A stretch of 64,000 nt of DNA from Hyphomicrobiales bacterium (GTDB lineage Bacteria > Pseudomonadota > Alphaproteobacteria > Rhizobiales > OSC116). Each line of letters opens with the position of its first letter. Position 1 is the stretch's first letter. Made by a program: the position numbers and the translations under genes. The stretch covers positions 1 through 64,000 of the forward strand of contig NVUH01000016.1 of the NCBI GenBank assembly GCA_002401855.1, given 5' to 3'. Of the stretch, positions 25,690 to 34,739 are shown piece after piece. The notes under the pieces are model-generated. The model did no database searches. It worked only from the letters and a program-made list of their open reading frames with translations, and was not told the origin of the DNA.

Positions 25690-25752
25690 TTACTTTTCTC
25701 CCCACTCAAGTAAACTTATATAAGTTCAAAATATAAACAACGAAAAACCTTC

Positions 25753-26571
25753 ATGAATCCAGCACCAAAATCAAAAGCCTACCGCAACATACTCGCCTCT
25801 GGCCTCTATCTTCTGGCAGGCGGCCATGCCTATGCCAGTTGCAACCTGACCCAAGGCGGCAACGATAAAATCATCCAAGTGGTCGATGGCGATACGGTAA
25901 TTCTTTCCTCAGGCAAACAAGTCCGCATGGTCGGCACCCAAGCGCCAAAATTAGCCCTCAACCGCAAAAATTTCATCGATTGGCCATTGGCTGATACAGC
26001 CAAAACCGAACTAGAAAACATCTCTTTAGGCAAACAAGTCACCCTAAAATACGGCGGTCTAAAAATAGATCGTCACCACCGCATTCTAGCTCACCTATTC
26101 ATTAAAGATGAAAACGGCCAAGACATTTGGTTACAAGAATATATGCTAGAACAAGGCCTCGCTCGCACTTATAGCTTTAAAGACAACCGCTCCTGCATCA
26201 CCGAATTACTCGCTGCCGAAACTTCAGCACGCGTTACAAATAAAAACATTTGGGCGCATGAATATTACAACATTATCAATGCCACCGACCTTAAAACCCT
26301 CGCCCAAAAGCATGGCACTTACCAATTAATCGAAGGCAAATTACTCAAATTCGAATATAGGTATGGCCAATTATATTTTAATTTCGGCCAGAATTACCGC
26401 ACAGATTTTACTATCAATGTACCCAAACGTCACCGCATGGCCTTCGCTCAGTCAAACCTAGATTTCAAAAATATGATCGGCAAGGCCATCCGCGTCCGTG
26501 GCTGGTTAGAAAAAAGGGGCGGCCCCATGATAGAAGCCACCCACCCCGAACAATTAGAATTTCTTGATTAA
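25753..26571 (+). CDS. Secreted thermonuclease-like (SNase) protein
   Basis: A 272-residue protein with an N-terminal hydrophobic export signal ending near HAYAS. A staphylococcal-nuclease domain covers about residues 35-165 (IQVVDGDTVILSSGKQVRMVGTQAPK, then LEQGLARTYSF and LLAAETSARVTNKNIW). The calcium and catalytic arginine positions appear kept, although the usual RLxGID core is altered to RMVGTQ. About 100 further residues (from YQLIEGKLLKFEY to RGWLEKRGG) look like an added OB-like beta domain. It is likely periplasmic. Its stop overlaps the convergent epimerase by 4 bp. Confidence 0.8.
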   Translation: MNPAPKSKAYRNILASGLYLLAGGHAYASCNLTQGGNDKIIQVVDGDTVILSSGKQVRMVGTQAPKLALNRKNFIDWPLADTAKTELENISLGKQVTLKYGGLKIDRHHRILAHLFIKDENGQDIWLQEYMLEQGLARTYSFKDNRSCITELLAAETSARVTNKNIWAHEYYNIINATDLKTLAQKHGTYQLIEGKLLKFEYRYGQLYFNFGQNYRTDFTINVPKRHRMAFAQSNLDFKNMIGKAIRVRGWLEKRGGPMIEATHPEQLEFLD

Positions 26572-27530
26572 AAACTCGTATCGATTTTATGCGCATTAAA
26601 AGTAGTTTTTAAAGCCTCCGCCAACGGCGTGTATGGCACATCACCCAATAAGGCTTCAAGCTTATCTTGGTTCAAGCTTTGCGCCACATTAGCCATAAAC
26701 CGCAACTCCAACATTTCACGAAACGCCTTATTAAATATGCCAATAATACGAATCACACCCCACGGAAATTTACCAATTTTAAGCTTCTTGCCCGCAGCCT
26801 GCCCCACCGCATCAACCATTTCCATACCCGTTAAATCATGCCCTGCGCTATGAAAAACTTCAAACAAATCAAGATCTTTACGTTTTTCAAGCAATGCCGC
26901 ACCAATCCTGCCCAAATCAGGCAAATAAGCCCAAGTATGTTTTTTATCTTCGACGCCCGATAACCAAATTTTACCCTTAGGCACATTGTCCAACACTAGA
27001 TATTTAAAAAAGCTGCTGTCACTCGACCCTGGCCCCCAATAATCTCCCGCCCGCAACACAATAATTTGCACACCTTGAGTTTGAGCAAAATGTGCCATGC
27101 CCTGTTCTAATTGCTTACGAAACCCACCCTTTTTGGTAATCGGGTTTTGCGCCGATTGCTCGTCATATACCGGCCCATCATCAGGCGAGAAATTATAAAT
27201 ATTACCCGCAAATAATATCGTTGCATTCAGTTTCTTGGCCGTCAACATCACATTATTGGTAATTTTAGGCATCAATTCCGCCCATTTGTCATAAGGCATA
27301 TTAATGCCATGCACAATCGCCTCACAACCTTTACCAGCCGCCAATAAATCATCCATATTCATCGCGTCACCTTTAAACAAAGTCACATCCGCATTTTTCA
27401 ACATGGAATCATGCTTAAATTTATTTAGATCGCGTAATAATAAATGCAAATGCCATCCATTATCTAACAATGCCTGTGCTTGCGCCCTACCAAAATTCCC
27501 AGTCACGCCCAATATCAATGCTTTTTTCAT
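26568..27530 (-). CDS. NAD-dependent epimerase/dehydratase (atypical SDR)
   Basis: A 320-residue extended or atypical short-chain dehydrogenase. KKALILGVTGNFGRAQAQALLDNG is the N-terminal NAD(P) site. NIYNFSPDDGPVYDE and VLRAGDYWGPGSSDS follow the layout of nucleoside-sugar-epimerase-like proteins, but the usual YxxxK is not evident in its place (compare PITKKGGFRKQLE), so catalysis may differ. The ORF extends to a TTG at 27545, but AAGGA before the ATG at 27530 decides the start. It is divergent from a LysR gene that probably controls it. Confidence 0.82.
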   Translation of the reverse strand: MKKALILGVTGNFGRAQAQALLDNGWHLHLLLRDLNKFKHDSMLKNADVTLFKGDAMNMDDLLAAGKGCEAIVHGINMPYDKWAELMPKITNNVMLTAKKLNATILFAGNIYNFSPDDGPVYDEQSAQNPITKKGGFRKQLEQGMAHFAQTQGVQIIVLRAGDYWGPGSSDSSFFKYLVLDNVPKGKIWLSGVEDKKHTWAYLPDLGRIGAALLEKRKDLDLFEVFHSAGHDLTGMEMVDAVGQAAGKKLKIGKFPWGVIRIIGIFNKAFREMLELRFMANVAQSLNQDKLEALLGDVPYTPLAEALKTTFNAHKIDTSF

Positions 27531-27639
27531 GATTAAATCCTTCAAATTGTAGATGAGCTATATTTAATCCAAACAAAAACTTATAATAAGCTACAAATTA
27601 TGTTAGCTAGATATACATAAATGAATACGAGGCAAAATC

Positions 27640-28545
27640 ATGCGAGACATAGATTGGAATCTATTAAACAGCTTTTTAGCCGTCGCCAATATGGGCAGCC
27701 TGTCCAAAGCCGCAGCTCAATTGGGCAGCACTCAACCAACCATTGGCCGCCACATCGAACAGCTCGAAACCCACCTCAAAATCCGCTTGTTTGACCGCAC
27801 TCAAAAAGGTTATAAAATCACCGAACTGGGCATGCAGCTTGCAGAACAAGCCAAAAGCATGAAACAATTTGCCGACAATATCAGCCTCATTGCGGCAGGC
27901 AAATCCCAGCAAGTGGCAGGCACAGTGCGCATCACTGCCTCCGAAATGGTGGCGGTCAATCATCTGCCCAAAGCCATCCGCCAAATCCGCAACCTTCACC
28001 CCGAAATAGATTTTGAAATCGTCGCCAATAACCGCACCGATAACCTACTCGAGCGCGAGGCAGACATTGCCATCCGCATGTATCAACCCAATCAAGACGA
28101 TTTAATCTGCCGCAAGGTCAATGATTTAGCAATGGGCATTTATGTCAGCCAAAATTACCCGCGTTTTGATGAATTGATGGCATTAACCCCCACTGATATA
28201 AACAAATTCCTATCCCATGATTTTATCGGTTATGACCGTGACACAATGATCATTGATGGTTTTAAACAATTGGGCATTAAGCTTAACGGCAAAGACATTG
28301 GCAAAGATCATTTCAACATCAGGTCAGATTCGCAAGAAGTGAACTGGCACGCCCTTAAAGCAGGCCTTGGCATAGGCTTTCAGGTGGTTAGCCTGTGCCA
28401 AACTCACGCCGATTTACATCCCCTTTTTACCAATTATGACCTTGGCACCATGCCCATTTGGATCACCGCCCACCGCGAGGTCAAAACATCCCGCCGAATT
28501 AGGCTTGTTTACGATCAGCTTTGCGACTATTTTAGCAAAATATAG
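27640..28545 (+). CDS. LysR family transcriptional regulator
   Basis: A 301-residue LysR-type regulator: N-terminal winged helix (DWNLLNSFLAVANMGSLSKAAAQLGSTQPTIGRHIEQLE, residues 4-42) with the usual FDRTQKGYKIT wing, then the effector domain with ERAD-like EREADIAIRMYQP at about 145. Divergent from the epimerase over 109 bp. In that gap TTGTAG (27548) and CTACAA (27591) form an inverted pair that could be part of the binding site. The plsC-like gene starts 21 bp downstream, so it may share this transcript. Confidence 0.9.
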   Translation: MRDIDWNLLNSFLAVANMGSLSKAAAQLGSTQPTIGRHIEQLETHLKIRLFDRTQKGYKITELGMQLAEQAKSMKQFADNISLIAAGKSQQVAGTVRITASEMVAVNHLPKAIRQIRNLHPEIDFEIVANNRTDNLLEREADIAIRMYQPNQDDLICRKVNDLAMGIYVSQNYPRFDELMALTPTDINKFLSHDFIGYDRDTMIIDGFKQLGIKLNGKDIGKDHFNIRSDSQEVNWHALKAGLGIGFQVVSLCQTHADLHPLFTNYDLGTMPIWITAHREVKTSRRIRLVYDQLCDYFSKI

Positions 28546-28566
28546 TTTGGTAATTGGGGCACAAGA

Positions 28567-29400
28567 ATGTTATTTATTAGATCGTTGATATTCAATGTGG
28601 TTTTTTACATTCACATGATTATGTGGCTCGTTGTCTGCATCATCGCGCTACCTTTCCCCAAAGCTATGACCCGCTGGGTTATGGTGTCCTGGGCACATCA
28701 AGTGCCCTATTTGCTAAAGTGGATTTGCAATATAGAGATTGAAGCCCGCGGCTTGCATAACATCCCCGACAGAAAATTGTTGGTCGCCTGTAATCATCAA
28801 TCCTTCTTAGAGATCATCCTGCTGGCCAAATATCTCAAATTCCCCATCATGCTGTTTAAAGTAAGCCTAGGCCGCATCCCCGCTTTTGGGTGGGCATTAT
28901 ATAAATTGCGCTTCATTCCCATTGTGCGTGGTGGCCGCGCCAAAACCATAAAATTCATTGTCAAAGAGTCAAAATCACGCATATTACATAATGGCCAAGT
29001 GATGATTTTCCCCGAAGGCACCCGCGTCACACCAGGCGAGGTGGTAAAATTAAAACAAGGCGTTATCGCCATTTACGAGGCTTTGCATCTCGATTGCCTG
29101 CCGGTCGCACAAAATTCTGGCCTGTTCTGGGCACGCAACTCATTCATGCGCTATCCCGGCAAAGTGATTATCGATTTCATGCCGATGATTGATAAAGATT
29201 TAGAACGTGAAAAATTCACCGAACAATTGCATAGCACCATGATGACTAAAAAAGTTGAGCTTGAACAAGAAGGCTTCCGCGCTGACACCCCACCACCAGC
29301 GCCCGAAAAGGCAAAATGGATAGAGGCTGCCAAAAATCAAACCATCATCATTAAAGATGGCCAAATTAAAATTGATGGCATCATCACCAAAATCGACTAG
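28567..29400 (+). CDS. plsC: 1-acyl-sn-glycerol-3-phosphate acyltransferase
   Basis: A 277-residue membrane-associated acyltransferase of phospholipid synthesis that makes phosphatidic acid from lysophosphatidic acid. An N-terminal membrane helix (about 5-30) precedes the acyltransferase blocks. Block I is NHQSFLE at about 77 (HX4E in place of the textbook HX4D), then FIPIVRGGRAK, and the glycerol-phosphate block FPEGTRVTPGE. HX4E forms occur in alphaproteobacterial relatives. A C-terminal extension of about 60 residues follows. It may be transcribed with LysR upstream and Lrp downstream (9 bp). Confidence 0.85.
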   Translation: MLFIRSLIFNVVFYIHMIMWLVVCIIALPFPKAMTRWVMVSWAHQVPYLLKWICNIEIEARGLHNIPDRKLLVACNHQSFLEIILLAKYLKFPIMLFKVSLGRIPAFGWALYKLRFIPIVRGGRAKTIKFIVKESKSRILHNGQVMIFPEGTRVTPGEVVKLKQGVIAIYEALHLDCLPVAQNSGLFWARNSFMRYPGKVIIDFMPMIDKDLEREKFTEQLHSTMMTKKVELEQEGFRADTPPPAPEKAKWIEAAKNQTIIIKDGQIKIDGIITKID

Positions 29401-29409
29401 AGGCAAATT

Positions 29410-29907
29410 ATGGCACACATAAAAATGGATCGCATTTTTGTAAAAATATTGTCTTTACTACAAAAAAATGGCCGCATCTCCAATTCCGACCTATCCGAAC
29501 AGGTAAATTTAAGCGCCAGCCCCTGCCATCAACGCATGCGCAAACTCGAAAAATCGGGCATCATCAAAGGCTATATGGCAAGGCTAGACCTCTCAAAACT
29601 ACGCCATCACGATACAGTCATTGCCGAGGTTGCACTCAATTCCCACAATATGGAAAGCTTCGTCCAATTCGAGCAATATGCCCGCAACCACAGCCGCATC
29701 GTCGAATGTTTCAAAGTCTCAGGCCCCTTCGATTATTTCGTCCGCTTCATCTGCAAAGATATGGAAGAATATAACCAACTATCCGACGAAATTCTAAGCG
29801 AAACCAACGCCGCCACCTGCAAAAGCTTCGTCGTCCTACAACATGTAAAAGAATTCACCGGCTACCCCCTAGATATGCTAGCAGACGACACCCCCGAATA
29901 TATTTAA
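29410..29907 (+). CDS. Lrp/AsnC family transcriptional regulator
   Basis: A 165-residue feast/famine regulator. The N-terminal winged helix (DRIFVKILSLLQKNGRISNSDLSEQVNLSASPCHQRMRKLEKSGIIKGY) matches AsnC-type proteins, followed by the RAM ligand domain from about residue 75. CFKVSGPFDYFVRFICKDMEEY is the typical core of that domain. Such proteins usually bind amino acids and regulate a nearby transporter or catabolic gene. None is obvious here. The stop is followed at once by the eroded end of repeat A5. Confidence 0.9.
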   Translation: MAHIKMDRIFVKILSLLQKNGRISNSDLSEQVNLSASPCHQRMRKLEKSGIIKGYMARLDLSKLRHHDTVIAEVALNSHNMESFVQFEQYARNHSRIVECFKVSGPFDYFVRFICKDMEEYNQLSDEILSETNAATCKSFVVLQHVKEFTGYPLDMLADDTPEYI

Positions 29908-30214
29908 CATTTTTTACGCCCACCTTTCGGCGGGCTAGCAGCCCCTGCGGGCACGATACTCCGTATCGCTTGCTACGCCTAACGGCGACGCGCAGTCGCG
30001 CTTGCCTCAGCCTACGGCTTCGGACTCATTTCCCACGAAAGGCACACTAAGTAAACTATATGGCACCTATACTCGGAGTTTCGCCAACTTCTAGCTCACT
30101 AAGCATAATGCCGCTAGGTTGGGTGGTGAGTTCACGTCCCATCAGCGGCTGAGTGGCTTAGCTAGAGAGCGGAGCGAACGCACGCAGTGCCAAACATAAT
30201 GCAAACTTCCAGAG
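29908..30214 (+). repeat. Family A foldback mosaic repeat, copy A5
   Basis: Starts with the eroded end CATTTTTTACGCCCACC right after the Lrp stop. It carries the CCCACCTTTCGGCGGG palindrome, the CTTGCCTCAGCCTACGG core in plus orientation, the AT-rich central block and an intact right end CAAACTTCCAGAG. Together with B2, A6 and a B stub it fills the 945-base gap before lysC. No gene is seen in that gap. Confidence 0.8.
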
Positions 30215-30216
30215 CA

Positions 30217-30337
30217 TAGGCAGTACAGCCAACTTTCTTATGTCTTAGCAACGGCAAATGCTGGTTCACCAGTCGCAACTCCTGCGCAAAATTTCCACAT
30301 CACAACCTTTCAGCAAACTCAGGTCAGTACCCCTGCC
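30217..30337 (-). repeat. Family B repeat, copy B2
   Basis: Reverse complement of B1, about 120 bp from GGCAGTACAGCC to CCCCTGCC. It sits exactly between copies A5 and A6, with 2 and 4 bases of spacing. No conserved reading frame is visible, so it looks like a non-coding mobile or structural unit. Confidence 0.75.
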
Positions 30338-30341
30338 AACA

Positions 30342-30722
30342 CTCTGGAAGTCTGCATTTTTACGTTCGGCTTCGCCTCTCTAATGGCCCCTGCGGGCGCT
30401 TGCCTCCGCAAGCTTGCTACGGGCTAACCGCCCGACGGCCAGTCGGCCTTGCCTCACCCTACGGGATCGGACTTTTTTTCCTAGAAAAGCACAATGAGTA
30501 AACAGTTTAACGCCTATATGCGGAGCATCTCCAAACTCTAGCTCACTAAGCGTATCTCCAAACTCTAGCTCACTAAGCGTAATGCAGCCAATTTAGGTGC
30601 CGAATTCACCCCCAACCAGCGGCAGAGTGGCTTAGCTAGAGAGCGGAGCGAACGAGCGCGCCCGAGCGAAGCGACAAAGTGCCCTTGGGGTGCAGTGCCA
30701 AACATAATGCAAACTTCCAGAG
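30342..30722 (+). repeat. Family A foldback mosaic repeat, copy A6
   Basis: Both inverted ends are present (CTCTGGAAGTCTGCATTTTT and GCAAACTTCCAGAG). It is plus-oriented, with the palindromes GCTTGCCTCCGCAAGC and CGCCCGACGGCCAGTCGG near the left and the AAGTGCCCTTGGGGTGCA module near the right end. It contains an internal exact 27 bp tandem duplication (30527-30580). Confidence 0.85.
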
Positions 30723-30725
30723 CAT

Positions 30726-30748
30726 AGGCAGTACAGCCAACTTTCTTA
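30726..30748 (-). repeat. Family B stub
   Basis: AGGCAGTACAGCCAACTTTCTTA repeats the first 23 bases of copy B2, after the end of A6, and then stops matching. It marks a truncated second copy of the A-B array. Confidence 0.7.
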
Positions 30749-30852
30749 AGGTATTCTCAGAAATAAATAGAAACACCGAATTTGCTTTGCATTCCACTTC
30801 ATTTCCCTCTATATCTTCTGCAAAAATAATCCGCAGCTAAGTAGGAGTTTGT

Positions 30853-32139
30853 ATGGCACGGATAGTCATGAAATTTGGCGGCACCAGCGTGGCAGATATC
30901 GACCGCATACGCAATGTTGCCAAGCATGTAAAACGCGAAATTGATGGCGGCAACCAAGTCGCCGTTGTGCTCAGCGCCATGTCAGGCACCACCAACCAAT
31001 TGATCGAGTGGACGCGTGAAGCCAGCCCAATGCATGATGCCCGCGAATATGACGCCATTGTCGCCTCTGGTGAACAAATCACCATCGGCCTATTGTCAGT
31101 CATTCTGCAATCTATGGGCATCAACGCTCGCTCTTGGCTCGGCTGGCAAATTCCCATTAAAACCTCAAATATACATGGCGCCGCCCGCATCGAAGATATC
31201 GATGGCACAGAAATAATAAAACGCATGCAAAACGAAAGCCAAGTGGCAGTCATTGCAGGCTTCCAAGGCCTCGCGTCCGATGGCCGCATCACCACATTAG
31301 GCCGCGGCGGGTCAGACACCACAGCCGTCGCCATTGCCGCCGCCATCAAAGCCGATATTTGCGACATTTACACCGATGTCAATGGCGTTTACACCACCGA
31401 CCCGCGCATCGTACCCAATGCCAAAAAGCTCAACCGCATTTCATACGAAGAAATGCTAGAAATGGCCTCACTAGGCGCTAAAGTTTTGCTCACCCGCTCA
31501 GTCGAACTGGCGATGATTCACAAAGTGCGCCTTGCGGTGCGCTCCAGCTTCGAAGACCCGGAAACCGCCCGCCCGACAAGAGACAGCGATTTCACAAATT
31601 TAACAACAGGCATCAGCAATCACCCCGGCACACTGGTCTGTGATGAGGACGAAATTATGGAACAAGAACTTGTAAGCGGCATCACTTATTCAAAAGATGA
31701 AGCCAAAGTCACATTGGTCAATATATCCGATAAACCCGGCATTTCAGCGCGTATTTTCACGCCCTTGTCCGAAGCCAATATCAATGTTGATATGATTGTG
31801 CAAAATGTCTCCGAAGATGGCAAATATACCAATATGACCTTCACCGTACCCGAAGGCGATCTTGATAAAGCGCTTAAAGTTATAGAAGACAATGCTGACA
31901 ATATCGGTTATGAAAAAATCTTATCCGCCACTTCGATCGTTAAAATTTCAGTCATCGGTGTTGGCATGCGCTCGCATGCAGGTGTCGCCGCAAAAATGTT
32001 CGAAACTCTGGCTAAGAAAGGCATAAACATCATTGCCATCACCACCAGCGAAATAAAAGTCAGCGTATTAATAGACGCCGAATATATCGAATTGGCAGTG
32101 CGCGCCTTACATACTGCCTATGATTTGGACGTGAATTAA
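30853..32139 (+). CDS. lysC: Aspartate kinase
   Basis: LysC phosphorylates aspartate, the first step to lysine, threonine, methionine and diaminopimelate. The 428-residue product starts ARIVMKFGGTSVADIDR, has the aspartate site around RGGSDTTAVAIAAAIKAD (about 155) and VYTTDPRIVPNA, and carries two C-terminal ACT domains (about 275-425, with GISARIFTPLSEANINVDMI and HAGVAAKMFETLAKKGINI), the usual site of end-product inhibition. Its start has an AGTAGGAG site. It begins the lysC-ptsP-prfA-prmC-DUF4167-ppa series on the + strand. ubiG, the usual divergent neighbour, is elsewhere. Confidence 0.97.
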   Translation: MARIVMKFGGTSVADIDRIRNVAKHVKREIDGGNQVAVVLSAMSGTTNQLIEWTREASPMHDAREYDAIVASGEQITIGLLSVILQSMGINARSWLGWQIPIKTSNIHGAARIEDIDGTEIIKRMQNESQVAVIAGFQGLASDGRITTLGRGGSDTTAVAIAAAIKADICDIYTDVNGVYTTDPRIVPNAKKLNRISYEEMLEMASLGAKVLLTRSVELAMIHKVRLAVRSSFEDPETARPTRDSDFTNLTTGISNHPGTLVCDEDEIMEQELVSGITYSKDEAKVTLVNISDKPGISARIFTPLSEANINVDMIVQNVSEDGKYTNMTFTVPEGDLDKALKVIEDNADNIGYEKILSATSIVKISVIGVGMRSHAGVAAKMFETLAKKGINIIAITTSEIKVSVLIDAEYIELAVRALHTAYDLDVN

Positions 32140-32231
32140 TTTACAAATCAGTTTATTAATTATATAGTGTAGTAATCGGCAACACGAATCGATTTAAATT
32201 CAAAGTAGAAGCTATCAAAAAAGGCCACAAC

Positions 32232-34613
32232 TTGAGTGATCGTGAACAAAATAATTTATCTTCTTCAACTCCAGAAGCAGCACCAGTTGTTGTGAGTATC
32301 GAGTCGGGTCAACCTATGTCACCCCTGGCCGCAGGCCCACAGCAAATTCTGCGCGATTTGCGCGAAATTATGGCCAGCCAAGACAATGATGATCAAACCC
32401 GTCTCGACAAAATCACCCTGCTGGTATCAAGTAATATGCAGGCCGAAGTGTCCTCTATATATTTGGTATTAAACACTGGCGAACTGGAGCTTTTCGCCAC
32501 CGAAGGCCTAAATAAAGACGCGGTTCACACCGCCAAAATGCCTGCTGGTCGCGGCTTGATCAGCTATATCGCCAAAACCGCTGCACATTTAAACTTACCC
32601 AATGCCCGCTCACATCCCAATTTTGTGTTCCTGCCCGAAACAGGCGAAGATATCTATCATAGCTTTTTAGGCGTACCCATTTTAAAACATGGCATTTCAA
32701 TTGGTGTACTGACCGTGCAAAATAAAAGCATGCGCATTTATTCCGAAGAAGAATGTGAAGTATTATACACCGTCTCTATGCTGCTAGCCGAGGTCATCTC
32801 AACCAGCAAAAGCATTCGCTTATCAGGCGTGGTCAGTGGCCAAGATGATAAACCCGAAATTGTTGATGCCACCCACAGCATGCCCGTCAACCTCAAAGGC
32901 ATTTCATTTTCAAGCGGCATTGCCATTGGCCATGTCGTACTGCATCAACCACGTATTAAAATCACCAACCTCATGTCTGATGATGTCGAGGCCGAGCATA
33001 AACGTTTAAGCCAAGCCATCCGCACATTACGCGCCTCAATTGCCGATATGTTAGAGCATCCAGATTTGGCACGTACGGGCGAGCATCGCGATATACTCGA
33101 AACTTTTTTAATGTTTGCCAACGATCGTGGCTGGAAGCGCAAAATACACGAAGCGCTCACCAAAGGCATCACCGCCGAAATCGCGGTCGAAAAAGTCCAA
33201 ATTGCCACCCGCGCCCAAATGTTGCGCCAAGCCGACCCTTATCTGCGCGAAAGATTGCATGATTTAGATGATTTAGGCAACCGCCTGCTGCGCATATTGA
33301 CCAACAATCAAGCCACATCGGTCAGTGCCGAATTACCCGATGACACCATTTTAGTGGCGCGTAATTTAGGCCCCGCCGAATTGCTGGATTATGACCAAAG
33401 TAAATTGAAAGGCTTGGTGCTTGAAGAGGGCGCCACCAACAGCCATGCTGGCATTGTCGCCCGTGCATTGGGCATACCTGCCATTGGCGGCGTGGCCGAT
33501 ATATTCAATTATATCGAACAAGATGACCCCGTCATCGTCGATGCTGAAACCGCCGAGCTATATCTACGCCCGCGTAGCGAAATCCTCAATAGTTTCATCG
33601 ATAAAAAGGCCCTATTTGCCGAAAAACAACAAGAATATGCAAAAATCCGCCTATTGCCTGCCAAATCAGTTGACAATCAAGACATCAATCTGATGATTAA
33701 TGCAGGCCTTGATGTCGATTTAGAACATTTTGACGAAAGCGGCGCCCAAGGCATTGGCCTCTACCGCACCGAAGTGCAATTAATGCTATTGTCCAAATAT
33801 CCTGGCAAAGACGCACTCACCGCCAATTATAAAAAAGCCTTTGATCAATTGGGTGATAAAAAAATCACCTTTCGTACCTTTGATGTCGGCGGCGATAAAG
33901 TCCTGCCCTATATAAGAAGCACCAAAGAAGAAAATCCTGCCTTAGGTTGGCGCGCCATCCGCATGGCACTCGATCGTCCGGGTCTATTTCGCCATCAATT
34001 GCGAGCTTTATTGATGGCCGCCCGTGGCCATGAGCTTAACATCATGTTCCCAATGGTTGCCGATATTTCCGAATTTCGCCAAGCCAAAAAATTTGTTGAA
34101 GCCGAAAAAGCCAAACTAAAGGCCAAAAATATTGGCATGCCCACCAAGGTTAACCTTGGTGTGATGATTGAAGTACCCGCACTTTTGTGGCAATTATCGG
34201 CTTTGTTTAAAGAGGTTGATTTTGCCTCAGTTGGCAGCAATGATTTATTGCAATTCACCTATGCCGCCGATCGCGGCAACCCGTTATTACAGGGCCGTTA
34301 TCATAGCCTAACCACACCTATCCTCAACATGTTACGCAGCATTGTTGTCGCCGCCAATGCCGCCAACATTCCCCTATCTTTATGCGGTGAAATTGCTGGC
34401 AGGCCCAAATTGGCATTGGCTTTACTGGGCATTGGCTTTAAACACCTTTCAATGAATAGCGCCTCAGTTGGCCCAGTAAAAATGATGGTTAGATCGCTTG
34501 ACCTGCAAAAATTTAGCACATTTCTAAATCAACATTTAGATGATGATTGCGAAGGTATAAATGACATAATTTCCGATTATATTGCTGAAAACAATATAAA
34601 GATAAATGTTTAA
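32232..34613 (+). CDS. ptsP: Nitrogen-PTS enzyme I (phosphoenolpyruvate-protein phosphotransferase)
   Basis: EI-Ntr takes phosphate from PEP to start the regulatory nitrogen phosphotransfer chain (PtsO, PtsN). The 793-residue protein has a GAF domain (about 40-190), the HPr-binding/phosphohistidine region with the active histidine in GATNSHAGIVARALG (about 400), and the PEP-binding barrel (GLYRTEVQLML, FRTFDVGGDKVLPY, SVGSNDLLQFTYAADRGN, LCGEIAGRP). Length and layout are those of alphaproteobacterial PtsP. The start is TTG with AAGG upstream. No earlier in-frame candidate fits the family. It follows lysC as usual. Confidence 0.96.
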   Translation: MSDREQNNLSSSTPEAAPVVVSIESGQPMSPLAAGPQQILRDLREIMASQDNDDQTRLDKITLLVSSNMQAEVSSIYLVLNTGELELFATEGLNKDAVHTAKMPAGRGLISYIAKTAAHLNLPNARSHPNFVFLPETGEDIYHSFLGVPILKHGISIGVLTVQNKSMRIYSEEECEVLYTVSMLLAEVISTSKSIRLSGVVSGQDDKPEIVDATHSMPVNLKGISFSSGIAIGHVVLHQPRIKITNLMSDDVEAEHKRLSQAIRTLRASIADMLEHPDLARTGEHRDILETFLMFANDRGWKRKIHEALTKGITAEIAVEKVQIATRAQMLRQADPYLRERLHDLDDLGNRLLRILTNNQATSVSAELPDDTILVARNLGPAELLDYDQSKLKGLVLEEGATNSHAGIVARALGIPAIGGVADIFNYIEQDDPVIVDAETAELYLRPRSEILNSFIDKKALFAEKQQEYAKIRLLPAKSVDNQDINLMINAGLDVDLEHFDESGAQGIGLYRTEVQLMLLSKYPGKDALTANYKKAFDQLGDKKITFRTFDVGGDKVLPYIRSTKEENPALGWRAIRMALDRPGLFRHQLRALLMAARGHELNIMFPMVADISEFRQAKKFVEAEKAKLKAKNIGMPTKVNLGVMIEVPALLWQLSALFKEVDFASVGSNDLLQFTYAADRGNPLLQGRYHSLTTPILNMLRSIVVAANAANIPLSLCGEIAGRPKLALALLGIGFKHLSMNSASVGPVKMMVRSLDLQKFSTFLNQHLDDDCEGINDIISDYIAENNIKINV

Positions 34614-34739
34614 ATCTCGCACATAGCTATATTATTGCCACAAATGAGTAAAAAAAACGCCCCTAAGCCTTTATTTAACTGGTCTTAAACCTTTATTTAT
34701 TTTACTAATAAGCTCGAATTTTGTTTACAAAGCCTGTCT

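Noticed and set aside
29908-30852. A riboswitch or attenuator in the long leader of lysC
   Set aside because: The gap is accounted for by repeats A5, B2, A6 and a B stub. The 104 bases left before lysC show no terminator/antiterminator pair or known riboswitch core by eye.
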